In this document: positions 8,250 to 14,361 of the stretch, piece by piece
Position numbering within the stretch: the stretch's first letter is position 1
Layout of the letters: each line of letters starts with the position of its first letter
Assembly: GCF_003461245.1 (NCBI RefSeq)
Contig: NZ_QTWS01000054.1
Location: 1-14,865 of the forward strand
Length of the DNA: 14,865 bases
Reading direction: 5' to 3'
DNA from: Blautia sp. AF19-10LB
Lineage (GTDB): Bacteria; Bacillota; Clostridia; Lachnospirales; Lachnospiraceae
The notes under the pieces: generated by a model
Database searches by the model: none
Seen by the model: only the letters and a program-made list of their open reading frames with translations
What the model was told of the DNA's origin: nothing
Translations under genes and position numbers: made by a program

Positions 8250-10040
8250 TTAATCCACAGCACAATGAGGAAGAAGAAAGACGCGTTCCATAGTTCCCTG
8301 TTCTTCCCTGTCCATGGATGCTTTACTGAGCAGTGCTGTCCATGCTGACCTCCTGAGATCATTGGAAACCATGTAACTTAACACCCAGTTTTCCAATTCC
8401 CGGTATCCGCATACGCCATCCGTAATGTCCTGTTCGATCAAATATTCATGGATCTTGCAGACCGTGGCAGCCATAAAGGACAGAAGTTCTTTGTTTTTAA
8501 ACCCGGTTCTTTTCATTGCCCTTTTTACCATTTCCTCTTCTGTCAGGGCTTCCTTTGGCTGAATCAGATTCATTCGGGAAAGAACTGACTGGTTGAAGTT
8601 CTGACAGCCAACATAATCCAGATTGGTGGTCATGATCACAATGGTATCCGGATTTCTCCGTATCTGTTCTCCATTTACCAGATCGGTTACAGCTCCATCG
8701 TCAAACAGGGAGTTTAATCTCGTAAGTGTCCCAGGTTTTTCAATCATGGCCGGCTCCTGAATTTCAATCACAGATGGTTCCCTGCATGCCTTTACGATTT
8801 CTGACTCTTTTAATAAGAAGTCTTTTTCATTTTTCGACTTTTCATAGCCTTTTTCATAAACTGCTTTCAGGATCTCCTGAAAAGCTTTTTCCCGGCTGAT
8901 CCCCTCTTCATAAATGCCATTTACCGTTGCAAGAGCTGAAGCCGGATCCATTTCAATGTCTTCCAGACGTGGCAATTCCATTTCCAGATGTGCTGTTCCG
9001 CCCATATTTGGCACGGTGGTCGCTAAAAGTTCCAGTTCATCCGTTCCAGGTCCACAGGTGAACACATAATATGGAAGCCCTAAGATCTGGGCGATCATTC
9101 TGGCATCCGTTGTCTTTCCAGTACCGGCATCGCCTGTCATCATAAACAGCCTTGCCGGTGTCTTATCCACCATCTGCAGGATTTCTTCAGCTTCCTTACT
9201 TACCAGATAGTCTTCCGGAAGCGAAGGGATCCTTTCTTTTGTCCTTTCATTTACATCCCATCTGCCAGAGTAGATCTGTTTTAATTCAAAAAGTGTTCTT
9301 TTTGTCTTCTCATTTACAGGCAAAAGCACATGAAACTGTCCATAGATTTCATCGTTTGGTGCATATACCCCGGCCGCAATTTTATATTCCGGAAGCACAT
9401 CCTCCAGTTCCTCTGCACGGAACTGGCTCTTTTCCAGCGGGACCGCCTGCTGCGGATTTGCTATTACTTCGCAGTACATGGCATCGCAGCAGATAAATGC
9501 CGCCCTCAGTGCAGCTTCCGTGTCTTCCCATTCCTTTTTTTCCTGTTCTTCAAGTATGTAGAAATTTTTTTGGAACTCTTCGTTAAATAAAGGATTATCC
9601 GGGACCAGATTGGCATAAGCTAAAAGGGCCAGGTACTGCTCGCCTGTGTTTTTGCCCTCCCGGATTCCCGGAAGCTTCTCGTTTCTTTCTTCTGTCTTTA
9701 AAATCCCACTGAAACGTCCGTTTTTCGAATTATAAGTCATTACATACTTTCCCTGATTTCCAGGATATTCCATGCAGAAATAATTTATGGTATCCCTGCC
9801 CCTTTGTATACCGGCAGCACCAGAGTCTTTTTCTTTCCGGATCTGAATCAGTGTCAGAAGTGCATGTAACGTAGGCCCATGAAGGCGGGAGACTTTTCCC
9901 TGCTTCCTGATATTTCGCATGGAACAATCCGCTTCATCATAGCTGATCCGTTTTTTCCCTGCTTTTTCCAACATCATCCGAAATGGGTCCGGAATGGGTT
10001 CTTTCATAATCCATGGTGCATAAAAACAAAGATCTGGCAT
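8250..10040 (-). CDS. MoxR/CobS-like AAA+ ATPase
   Basis: A 596-aa protein. Residues 1-270 form an N-terminal region with no known motif. The AAA+ module follows: Walker A G303-DAGTGKT-T311, a Walker B position reading VIEIQEP (424-430) with Q428 where Asp is usual and E429 as probable catalytic base, sensor 1 in MTTN (N473), the L-S-R489 motif, and a sensor-2-like G545-Y546-R547. The Walker A to B spacing is about 110 residues, longer than typical MoxR, because of a helical insert at about 355-420. Such ATPases form rings that remodel or load metal into partners through a VWA protein, encoded 19 bases downstream. GAGGAGGG precedes the ATG at 10040; the longer frame from 10130 would start inside the hairpin and is rejected. 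Confidence 0.92.
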   Translation of the reverse strand: MPDLCFYAPWIMKEPIPDPFRMMLEKAGKKRISYDEADCSMRNIRKQGKVSRLHGPTLHALLTLIQIRKEKDSGAAGIQRGRDTINYFCMEYPGNQGKYVMTYNSKNGRFSGILKTEERNEKLPGIREGKNTGEQYLALLAYANLVPDNPLFNEEFQKNFYILEEQEKKEWEDTEAALRAAFICCDAMYCEVIANPQQAVPLEKSQFRAEELEDVLPEYKIAAGVYAPNDEIYGQFHVLLPVNEKTKRTLFELKQIYSGRWDVNERTKERIPSLPEDYLVSKEAEEILQMVDKTPARLFMMTGDAGTGKTTDARMIAQILGLPYYVFTCGPGTDELELLATTVPNMGGTAHLEMELPRLEDIEMDPASALATVNGIYEEGISREKAFQEILKAVYEKGYEKSKNEKDFLLKESEIVKACREPSVIEIQEPAMIEKPGTLTRLNSLFDDGAVTDLVNGEQIRRNPDTIVIMTTNLDYVGCQNFNQSVLSRMNLIQPKEALTEEEMVKRAMKRTGFKNKELLSFMAATVCKIHEYLIEQDITDGVCGYRELENWVLSYMVSNDLRRSAWTALLSKASMDREEQGTMERVFLLPHCAVD

Positions 10041-10090
10041 TTTGTTCCCTCCTCTTTCATTATGTGATTTTCTGCATACGAAGGAAAGAA

Positions 10091-10127
10091 ACAGGCAGAG
10101 CATTGGATTTTTCCAACGTCTGCCTGT
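10091..10127 (-). terminator. Long two-part hairpin between recD2 and the AAA+ gene
   Basis: ACAGGCAGA and TCTGCCTGT (9 bp) flank a small internal loop and an inner TTGGA/TCCAA stem with a 4-base loop. The hairpin begins 10 bases after the helicase stop. On the minus strand it is followed by TTTCTTTCCTT, an imperfect U tract, so it could be a partial terminator or an mRNA processing or stability element. The stem itself is unambiguous; the function is inferred. Confidence 0.65.
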
Positions 10128-10137
10128 CATTCATTCT

Positions 10138-12360
10138 TTATGCGCTCTTTTCCTGTTCCAGGATTGCTTCATATATTTTTCGGATACGGTACCCAAACAT
10201 GGTGTTTCGCCGGCTGATGTAATCCGTCCGGATAGCCTGTGCGATTGCACGTTTGCTTCCCACAATTATAAACCTTTCTCTGGCTCTTGTTACTGCCGTA
10301 TAGAAAATGTTTCTGCGAAGCATCCACCGGAAACATGGAAGCATTGGAAGGATTGCCATCGGATATTCACTGCCCTGAGCCTTATGTACCGTAATCGCAT
10401 ATGCTAGTGTCAGCGGCCAATAATCTTCCTCCTGATATTCCATGACCCGGCCATCCCCAAAATCTACACGCATGACCATTTTTTGATCTTTCCGAAAAAT
10501 CCCTATGACTTCTCCAATGTCGCCATTTGCTACTTCATCGTTGTTTTTTGTCTGCATGACCCGGTCACCTTCCCGGTAAGTATTCCTGCCATTTGTGATT
10601 TCCGGATAACCGAAACGCTTTGGATTCGCAATGTCACGCAATACCAGATTCAATGCATCCGTACCTGCTTCCGTATCTTTTCGAAGCGGTGACATCACCT
10701 GCACTTCTTCCAGAGAACCGTTTCTCTGCAGTACTTCTTTCCGATAGATCTTCTGTATCTTTTGCGAAGCCTTCTCCGGTGTGGAAGCCGGAATAAACTG
10801 AAAGGTATCATCAAACACCAGATCCAGCTGATTCTTATTGATCTTAATGGCATTCTGGCTGATGGTGGAATTCCCTTCCTGTCGGAAACATTCATCTAAG
10901 ACAGTTACCGGAAATACGCCGGAATCAATGATCTCCTGAAATACTTTTCCAGGCCCTACGGATTCGATCTGATCTTTATCTCCCACCAGAACCAGTCTGG
11001 CACCGGATTTAATACTGGAAAACAGTTTATCCGCCAGATACATATCGACCATGCTGAACTCATCTGCTATGATCAGGTCATCTGGAATTGGCTGCTCGTT
11101 CTTCCATTCTTCCTCTCCAGCTTCTCCGGTAAGCCCTATGGATTTATGGATCGTCAGTGCTGGATACTCTGTACATTCCCGCATTCGCCTTCTGGCGATG
11201 CCTGTAGGTGCACATAAAAGGATCACCGCATTTTTATCCAATGCTTCCTGTACAGCAATGATGAAACGGATCACCGTAGTCTTTCCTCTGCCGGGTCCTC
11301 CTGTAATGATGGATACCGGGTTTTCAAAGACATTTTTTACTGCCACCTGCTGTTTCGCATTCAAAATAATATCCTGTTCTTTCTGGATCTTTCTTAAAAT
11401 ACGGTCAACATTTACAACCATTCCCGTCTGCATATGGAGTCTGACTAATGCGGCAGCAGCTCCCAGTTCGGCCTGGAAGCTTTTGCGTGTATAAAACCCT
11501 CCATCATGGCAGACCAGGCTTCCATCTGTATGAATCATATCATTGCCTGTATCCCGGATTGCCCGTTCAGAGACCGGTGAAACATCTTTGTTGTGATTTA
11601 AAAGTTTTTCGACACGTTCTATAATGTCCTCTCTTTTTAAATACAAATGTCCTTCGCCTTCTGCTTCTGACATAATATGCAAAATAGCAGCCTTAATACG
11701 AAGGGGATCATCTGCACGGAAATGTTTTGCCTTTACTGCAATCTGGTCAACAGTCAGAAATCCAAATCCATGAACCTCACAGAGCCGGAAAGGCTCCTCC
11801 TTCACGATCATAAATGCAGCAGGGCCAAATTTCTCCTGTATTTTTGAAACTTTTGCAGGAGTCACCCCAAAAGGGGACAAATACATCATCAGTTCCCGGA
11901 TGGAACTGCTTTTTTGATATCCTTCCAGAATATCATCTAAGCGTTTCTGCGTAATTCCTTTTACCTGAAGAAGTTTCTCCGGGCTGTCATTAAAAACATT
12001 CAGTGTGTCTTCCCCAAACATTTCTACGATGCGGGCTGCCATTGCCGGTCCAATCCCTTTGATCAGGGATGACGACAAATAAGTCCGAATACCTTCTTTT
12101 GTGGTTGGCATGGTTACTGAAAAATTGCTCACACTATACTGCATTCCATATTTTGTGGGTTTCCAGTCTCCCGTCAGTTCCACATCCAGGCCTTCGTTTG
12201 TCGGAAGTTCGGTTCCAAATGCCTGAAATATTCCATAATTTCCATTCTTTTGTTTTTTTACTTCCTCCGGTAAATCTTCATTGGTCATGTAGGAAGCTAC
12301 CGTATATCCACTTCCTGCATTATAATAGATCTGCCGGATGGCTTTACAGCAAATGCTCAT
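10138..12360 (-). CDS. recD2: RecD2-type 5'-3' DNA helicase (SF1B)
   Basis: A 740-aa helicase of the RecD-like family found in bacteria without RecBC; length fits. The order is an N-terminal OB-like region (about 1-90), helix-hairpin-helix segments (about 95-215, including GIGPAMAARI and VKGITQKRL), and SF1B motor domains. Walker A is GGPGRGKTT (354-362; the usual Thr is Arg), Walker B is IIADE (433-434), motif III is VGDKDQIESVGPG, then DECFRQ, and the C-terminal ITVHKAQGSE and YTAVTRAR motifs. All catalytic positions look intact. The start at 12360 is chosen because GAGGAG lies seven bases upstream; the ATG at 12381 overlaps the preceding gene and has no ribosome site. Next to an SSB, a role in element replication, transfer or repair is likely. 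Confidence 0.95.
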   Translation of the reverse strand: MSICCKAIRQIYYNAGSGYTVASYMTNEDLPEEVKKQKNGNYGIFQAFGTELPTNEGLDVELTGDWKPTKYGMQYSVSNFSVTMPTTKEGIRTYLSSSLIKGIGPAMAARIVEMFGEDTLNVFNDSPEKLLQVKGITQKRLDDILEGYQKSSSIRELMMYLSPFGVTPAKVSKIQEKFGPAAFMIVKEEPFRLCEVHGFGFLTVDQIAVKAKHFRADDPLRIKAAILHIMSEAEGEGHLYLKREDIIERVEKLLNHNKDVSPVSERAIRDTGNDMIHTDGSLVCHDGGFYTRKSFQAELGAAAALVRLHMQTGMVVNVDRILRKIQKEQDIILNAKQQVAVKNVFENPVSIITGGPGRGKTTVIRFIIAVQEALDKNAVILLCAPTGIARRRMRECTEYPALTIHKSIGLTGEAGEEEWKNEQPIPDDLIIADEFSMVDMYLADKLFSSIKSGARLVLVGDKDQIESVGPGKVFQEIIDSGVFPVTVLDECFRQEGNSTISQNAIKINKNQLDLVFDDTFQFIPASTPEKASQKIQKIYRKEVLQRNGSLEEVQVMSPLRKDTEAGTDALNLVLRDIANPKRFGYPEITNGRNTYREGDRVMQTKNNDEVANGDIGEVIGIFRKDQKMVMRVDFGDGRVMEYQEEDYWPLTLAYAITVHKAQGSEYPMAILPMLPCFRWMLRRNIFYTAVTRARERFIIVGSKRAIAQAIRTDYISRRNTMFGYRIRKIYEAILEQEKSA

Positions 12361-12374
12361 ATTCCAGCTCCTCT

Positions 12375-12995
12375 CTACCATGAGATCCAGAGATAATTAT
12401 TGCATCCCATACTGGTGATGAAACCATCCTTCTTTAGTTTTTCCCGGATCACCTCTGTCTGTCCAAAAGGATAACCTTTTAAAATTCCAATCCTTCGATA
12501 TTTCCTTTTTCCAATGGAAATACTGCAGATTCCTTCCCTGTTTACTGAAAAACGGTTTCGATTTTCAGATTCCAGAGTTTTCCGAATCGCCTGGATCCGC
12601 TCAAAGCCTTCATTTTCGTACCATATGGCAGCCTGTGCCCTGCATCTTGCCTGCTTCTCCTGATTATCGAAATTTACCGTTTCCGATCCCTTCTCATGAT
12701 TTTTCGGTAAATCCTCGGTCTTTTCAGCATCTGCATGTACTTTACGGGCATCTGCATGGTTCTTTTGCTGTTTGTTGTCATCATCATTCTCATTCGTTTC
12801 CTCCTTGTCCTTTTTCATAATAAATTTTTCATAGAAAAACAGTCCTGCTGCAACCGGAATGACCAGTGAAAGGGACTGTATGATCACTGCCAGAAATACC
12901 GGCCATAAAAATGGTGATACTAACAGACCAAAAATTCCAGTTATCACGCACAGCTGTTTATGTGCAGACAACCATTTGTTCATTTTCTCCATCAT
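12375..12995 (-). CDS. Small membrane protein with cytoplasmic domain
   Basis: An unknown protein of 206 aa. Residues 14-57 are strongly hydrophobic with a central Pro, reading as two closely spaced membrane helices. A Lys/Glu/Asp/Asn-rich linker (60-115) follows, containing a short near-repeat (NHADARKV, then HADAEK). A folded C-terminal domain (about 115-206) has a helix with ARCRAQAAIWYENEGFERI and basic strands (SISIGKRKYRRIGILKGYPF). With the N-terminus short and basic, the C-terminal domain is probably cytoplasmic. Two starts are possible: ATG at 13001, only two bases from AGGAGG, or ATG at 12995, eight bases away; the second is preferred. It lies between SSB and the helicase, so it may anchor DNA-processing proteins to the membrane, but nothing proves that. 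Confidence 0.82.
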   Translation of the reverse strand: MMEKMNKWLSAHKQLCVITGIFGLLVSPFLWPVFLAVIIQSLSLVIPVAAGLFFYEKFIMKKDKEETNENDDDNKQQKNHADARKVHADAEKTEDLPKNHEKGSETVNFDNQEKQARCRAQAAIWYENEGFERIQAIRKTLESENRNRFSVNREGICSISIGKRKYRRIGILKGYPFGQTEVIREKLKKDGFITSMGCNNYLWISW

Positions 12996-13018
12996 AAGCA
13001 TATCCTCCTATGATTTGC

Positions 13019-13678
13019 TCAGTCAAAATCCAGTTTTTCATCATCTGTTTCCATGTACCGGTCATCAATATCCTGACTACGCTCCCGGCTTCTTGCCGAA
13101 GTTCCTCTGGATCTTGTCCCGCCAGAATTTGATCTCCGTCTGTCATCCGATGTATCTGTCCTGGTATTGCTTCTGTATCTTCCACCTTCACGTTCTCTGT
13201 CATAGTCGCGGTCCTCCACTTCTGCTTCTCTTCCACTTCTGGTGCTTCTGGAAGCTGAACGCTGGTTTTCTGCACGGTCAGGACGGTTTCGATTAGAAGA
13301 TGCCCTCGTTTCTCTTTCCGGTTCTTCCCGCTCGTCATTTCCAGATTCTAAAGCTTTCTTACTTTCTGCAAAAGAAATCTCTTCTATCATAAGCCGCATG
13401 CCATAGACATTTTCACCAGCCCGATTCTTGTAGTTGTCATTCTGCATACGACCTTCTACCAGAATCTTGATACCCTTAAACAGATATTTTTCCGCGAACT
13501 CTGCTTTTCTGCCAAAAGCCGTACAGCTGAAGAAATCTGCTTCCGGATCTCCTCTTCGTACAAATTTCCGGTCTACCGCCAAGCGAAAGTTTGCGATTGC
13601 AAGTTCACCATTCTCTGTCTGTGTGTAGCGTAAATCAGGATCTTTTACTACTCGTCCCATCATGATTGATTTATTCAT
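13019..13678 (-). CDS. ssb: Single-stranded DNA-binding protein with Arg/Ser-rich tail
   Basis: A 219-aa protein. Residues 1-105 match a bacterial SSB OB fold: MNKSIMMGRVVKDPDLRYT, then ANFRLAVDRKF, DFFSCTAFGRKAEFAEKY and KILVEGRMQ are classic SSB stretches. The tail (108-219) is unusual: instead of the Gly/Pro/Gln-rich linker it is rich in Arg, Ser, Asp and Glu. The end, ETDDEKLDFD, is acidic with a penultimate Phe but does not match the usual D-D-D-I-P-F tip. A good GGGAGG site precedes the ATG. SSB binds the ssDNA made during replication or conjugative transfer and recruits partners by its tail. The atypical tail and genes around it suggest an element-borne paralogue rather than the housekeeping SSB. 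Confidence 0.95.
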   Translation of the reverse strand: MNKSIMMGRVVKDPDLRYTQTENGELAIANFRLAVDRKFVRRGDPEADFFSCTAFGRKAEFAEKYLFKGIKILVEGRMQNDNYKNRAGENVYGMRLMIEEISFAESKKALESGNDEREEPERETRASSNRNRPDRAENQRSASRSTRSGREAEVEDRDYDREREGGRYRSNTRTDTSDDRRRSNSGGTRSRGTSARSRERSQDIDDRYMETDDEKLDFD

Positions 13679-13714
13679 AGTTGTCCTCCCATAGCTTTAT
13701 AAGGTTTTCCAGTT

Positions 13715-14023
13715 TCATTCCAGATGCTCCCGCATACATTTGACTAATGCTCCCATACCATTTTTTCGAATCTCGCGGGCAGCAGAGTCAGCCGTACATA
13801 AATTTTTCGCCATCTCCAGTGATTCTTCTCCCGGATGTGTTGCAAACAATACCGGTATCAGATAAAACAGAGATTTTTTGACCAGCATATCATATGCCAT
13901 CTTAAAAGATTCAGGTGAAGTTTCTTTTCCATCTGGATTACATACAATCTGCCATACTCCTGGATATTCGATAATCCATTCAAGAAGGTGCACAACCTCC
14001 TTTTCCATCTTTTTTCGTTTCAT
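13715..14023 (-). CDS. Unknown 102-aa protein, first gene of the cluster
   Basis: No family recognised. It is a short, soluble, largely helical protein: a basic N-terminus (MKRKKMEKEVVHLLEWI), a short Trp-containing region (GVWQIVCNPDG), and a helical remainder with YDMLVKKSLFYLIPVLFA and three Cys. A strong AAGGAGGG lies four bases before the ATG, and a second, apparently unused AAAGGAGG lies at 14067-14074. It is followed after 36 bases by ssb. Being the first gene behind the leader terminator, its expression would report whether that terminator is relieved. Confidence 0.75.
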   Translation of the reverse strand: MKRKKMEKEVVHLLEWIIEYPGVWQIVCNPDGKETSPESFKMAYDMLVKKSLFYLIPVLFATHPGEESLEMAKNLCTADSAAREIRKNGMGALVKCMREHLE

Positions 14024-14066
14024 AACGCCCTCCTTGCATTTTGAGTTTCCTTGTGTTTTTTATGAT

Positions 14067-14074
14067 CCTCCTTT
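14067..14074 (-). promoter_or_regulatory. Orphan Shine-Dalgarno-like site
   Basis: AAAGGAGG on the minus strand is a near-perfect ribosome site, but no ATG, GTG or TTG follows at usable distance. The next ATG is 29 bases on and is out of range. It may be a relic of a lost leader gene, or a standby site for the 102-aa gene. Confidence 0.35.
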
Positions 14075-14117
14075 CCGTATTTGCTGATCTGTACTTGTTG
14101 TCTGCCATATTTTTGCA

Positions 14118-14159
14118 ACAAAAAAAGGCCATTTAGAAATTTTCATTCTAAATGACCTT
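14118..14159 (-). terminator. Strong intrinsic terminator/attenuator in the leader
   Basis: On the minus strand AAGGTCATTTAGAA pairs with TTCTAAATGGCCTT as a 14-bp stem with one G-U pair and a 7-base loop, running into seven consecutive T (plus-strand A run at 14120-14126). It lies about 95 bases before the first gene of the cluster and about 105 bases after the predicted transcription start. I see no promoter between it and the first gene, so it should block the cluster unless relieved. Confidence 0.85.
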
Positions 14160-14264
14160 ATTTATTACAAAGGCAGGAGGCTTTTGGCTCCTTAATGTTT
14201 TACTCCCGGTCAGACCCGGAACCAGCGTTTCTTATCTGTGTTTACAGATACAAATACAAATCTC
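14118..14264 (-). ncRNA. Structured leader RNA or small RNA
   Basis: The roughly 147-nt stretch from the predicted start to the terminator contains ordered hairpins: ATCTGT-AAAC-ACAGAT (14234-14249), CCGG-GTCTGA-CCGG (14206-14219), and AGGAG-CCAAAAGC-CTCCT (14175-14192), then the terminator. GGTTCC (14218-14223) can instead pair with GGAGCC (14186-14191), which is mutually exclusive with the third hairpin. Competing helices before a terminator are typical of attenuators. It could be a riboswitch, a leader-peptide attenuator or an independent small RNA; it matches no riboswitch class I can name. Confidence 0.5.
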
Positions 14265-14266
14265 AC
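14210..14266 (-). CDS. Possible 18-aa leader peptide
   Basis: A GTG codon within two bases of the predicted transcription start opens an 18-codon frame (translating as MRFVFVSVNTDKKRWFRV) ending in TGA inside the CCGG hairpin. No ribosome site can precede it, so it would have to be leaderless. The KKRWFRV ending and its placement among competing hairpins fit a ribosome-sensing attenuator, but a frame this short may be chance. Confidence 0.3.
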   Translation of the reverse strand: MRFVFVSVNTDKKRWFRV

Positions 14267-14270
14267 AATC

Positions 14271-14299
14271 ATATTAACACAAGATATTGTTGGCGTCAA
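14271..14299 (-). promoter_or_regulatory. Near-consensus sigma-A promoter of the cluster
   Basis: On the minus strand TTGACG (14299-14294), a 17-base spacer, then TAATAT (14276-14271). TGT directly before the -10 gives an extended -10 element. Predicted transcription start is about 14264. It is the best promoter I find on the minus strand and is placed to drive the leader and the whole cluster. Confidence 0.8.
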
Positions 14300-14361
14300 T
14301 CGCACTTTTACTATATTTTGTATTTTCGATTTTCAAAGATTTAATCAACTTCTCTTATTAC

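Noticed and set aside
8231..8362. N-terminal extension of the VWA gene from 8362
   Set aside because: It would overlap the ATPase gene by over 100 bases and is not preceded by a ribosome site.
6077..10040. Cobalamin cobaltochelatase CobS/CobT
   Set aside because: The resemblance is real at the VWA end, but there is no CobN or other cobalamin gene, an HExxH domain is present and the ATPase Walker B differs.
10041..10090. Possible internal promoter (CATAAT) before the AAA+ gene
   Set aside because: The -35 at 17-base spacing (TTTCCT) matches consensus poorly, so I do not call it.
10041..10130. N-terminal extension of the AAA+ gene from 10130
   Set aside because: It starts inside the hairpin and has no ribosome site, while the ATG at 10040 has an excellent one.
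13980..14039. Small ORF from the ATG at 14039 overlapping the start of the 102-aa gene
   Set aside because: It has no well-placed ribosome site, is only 19 codons long and shows no coding character.
14160..14264. Guanidine (ykkC) riboswitch, suggested by GGTTCCGG and AAAAGCC
   Set aside because: The order and spacing of the conserved ykkC segments are not met; resemblance is limited to short strings.
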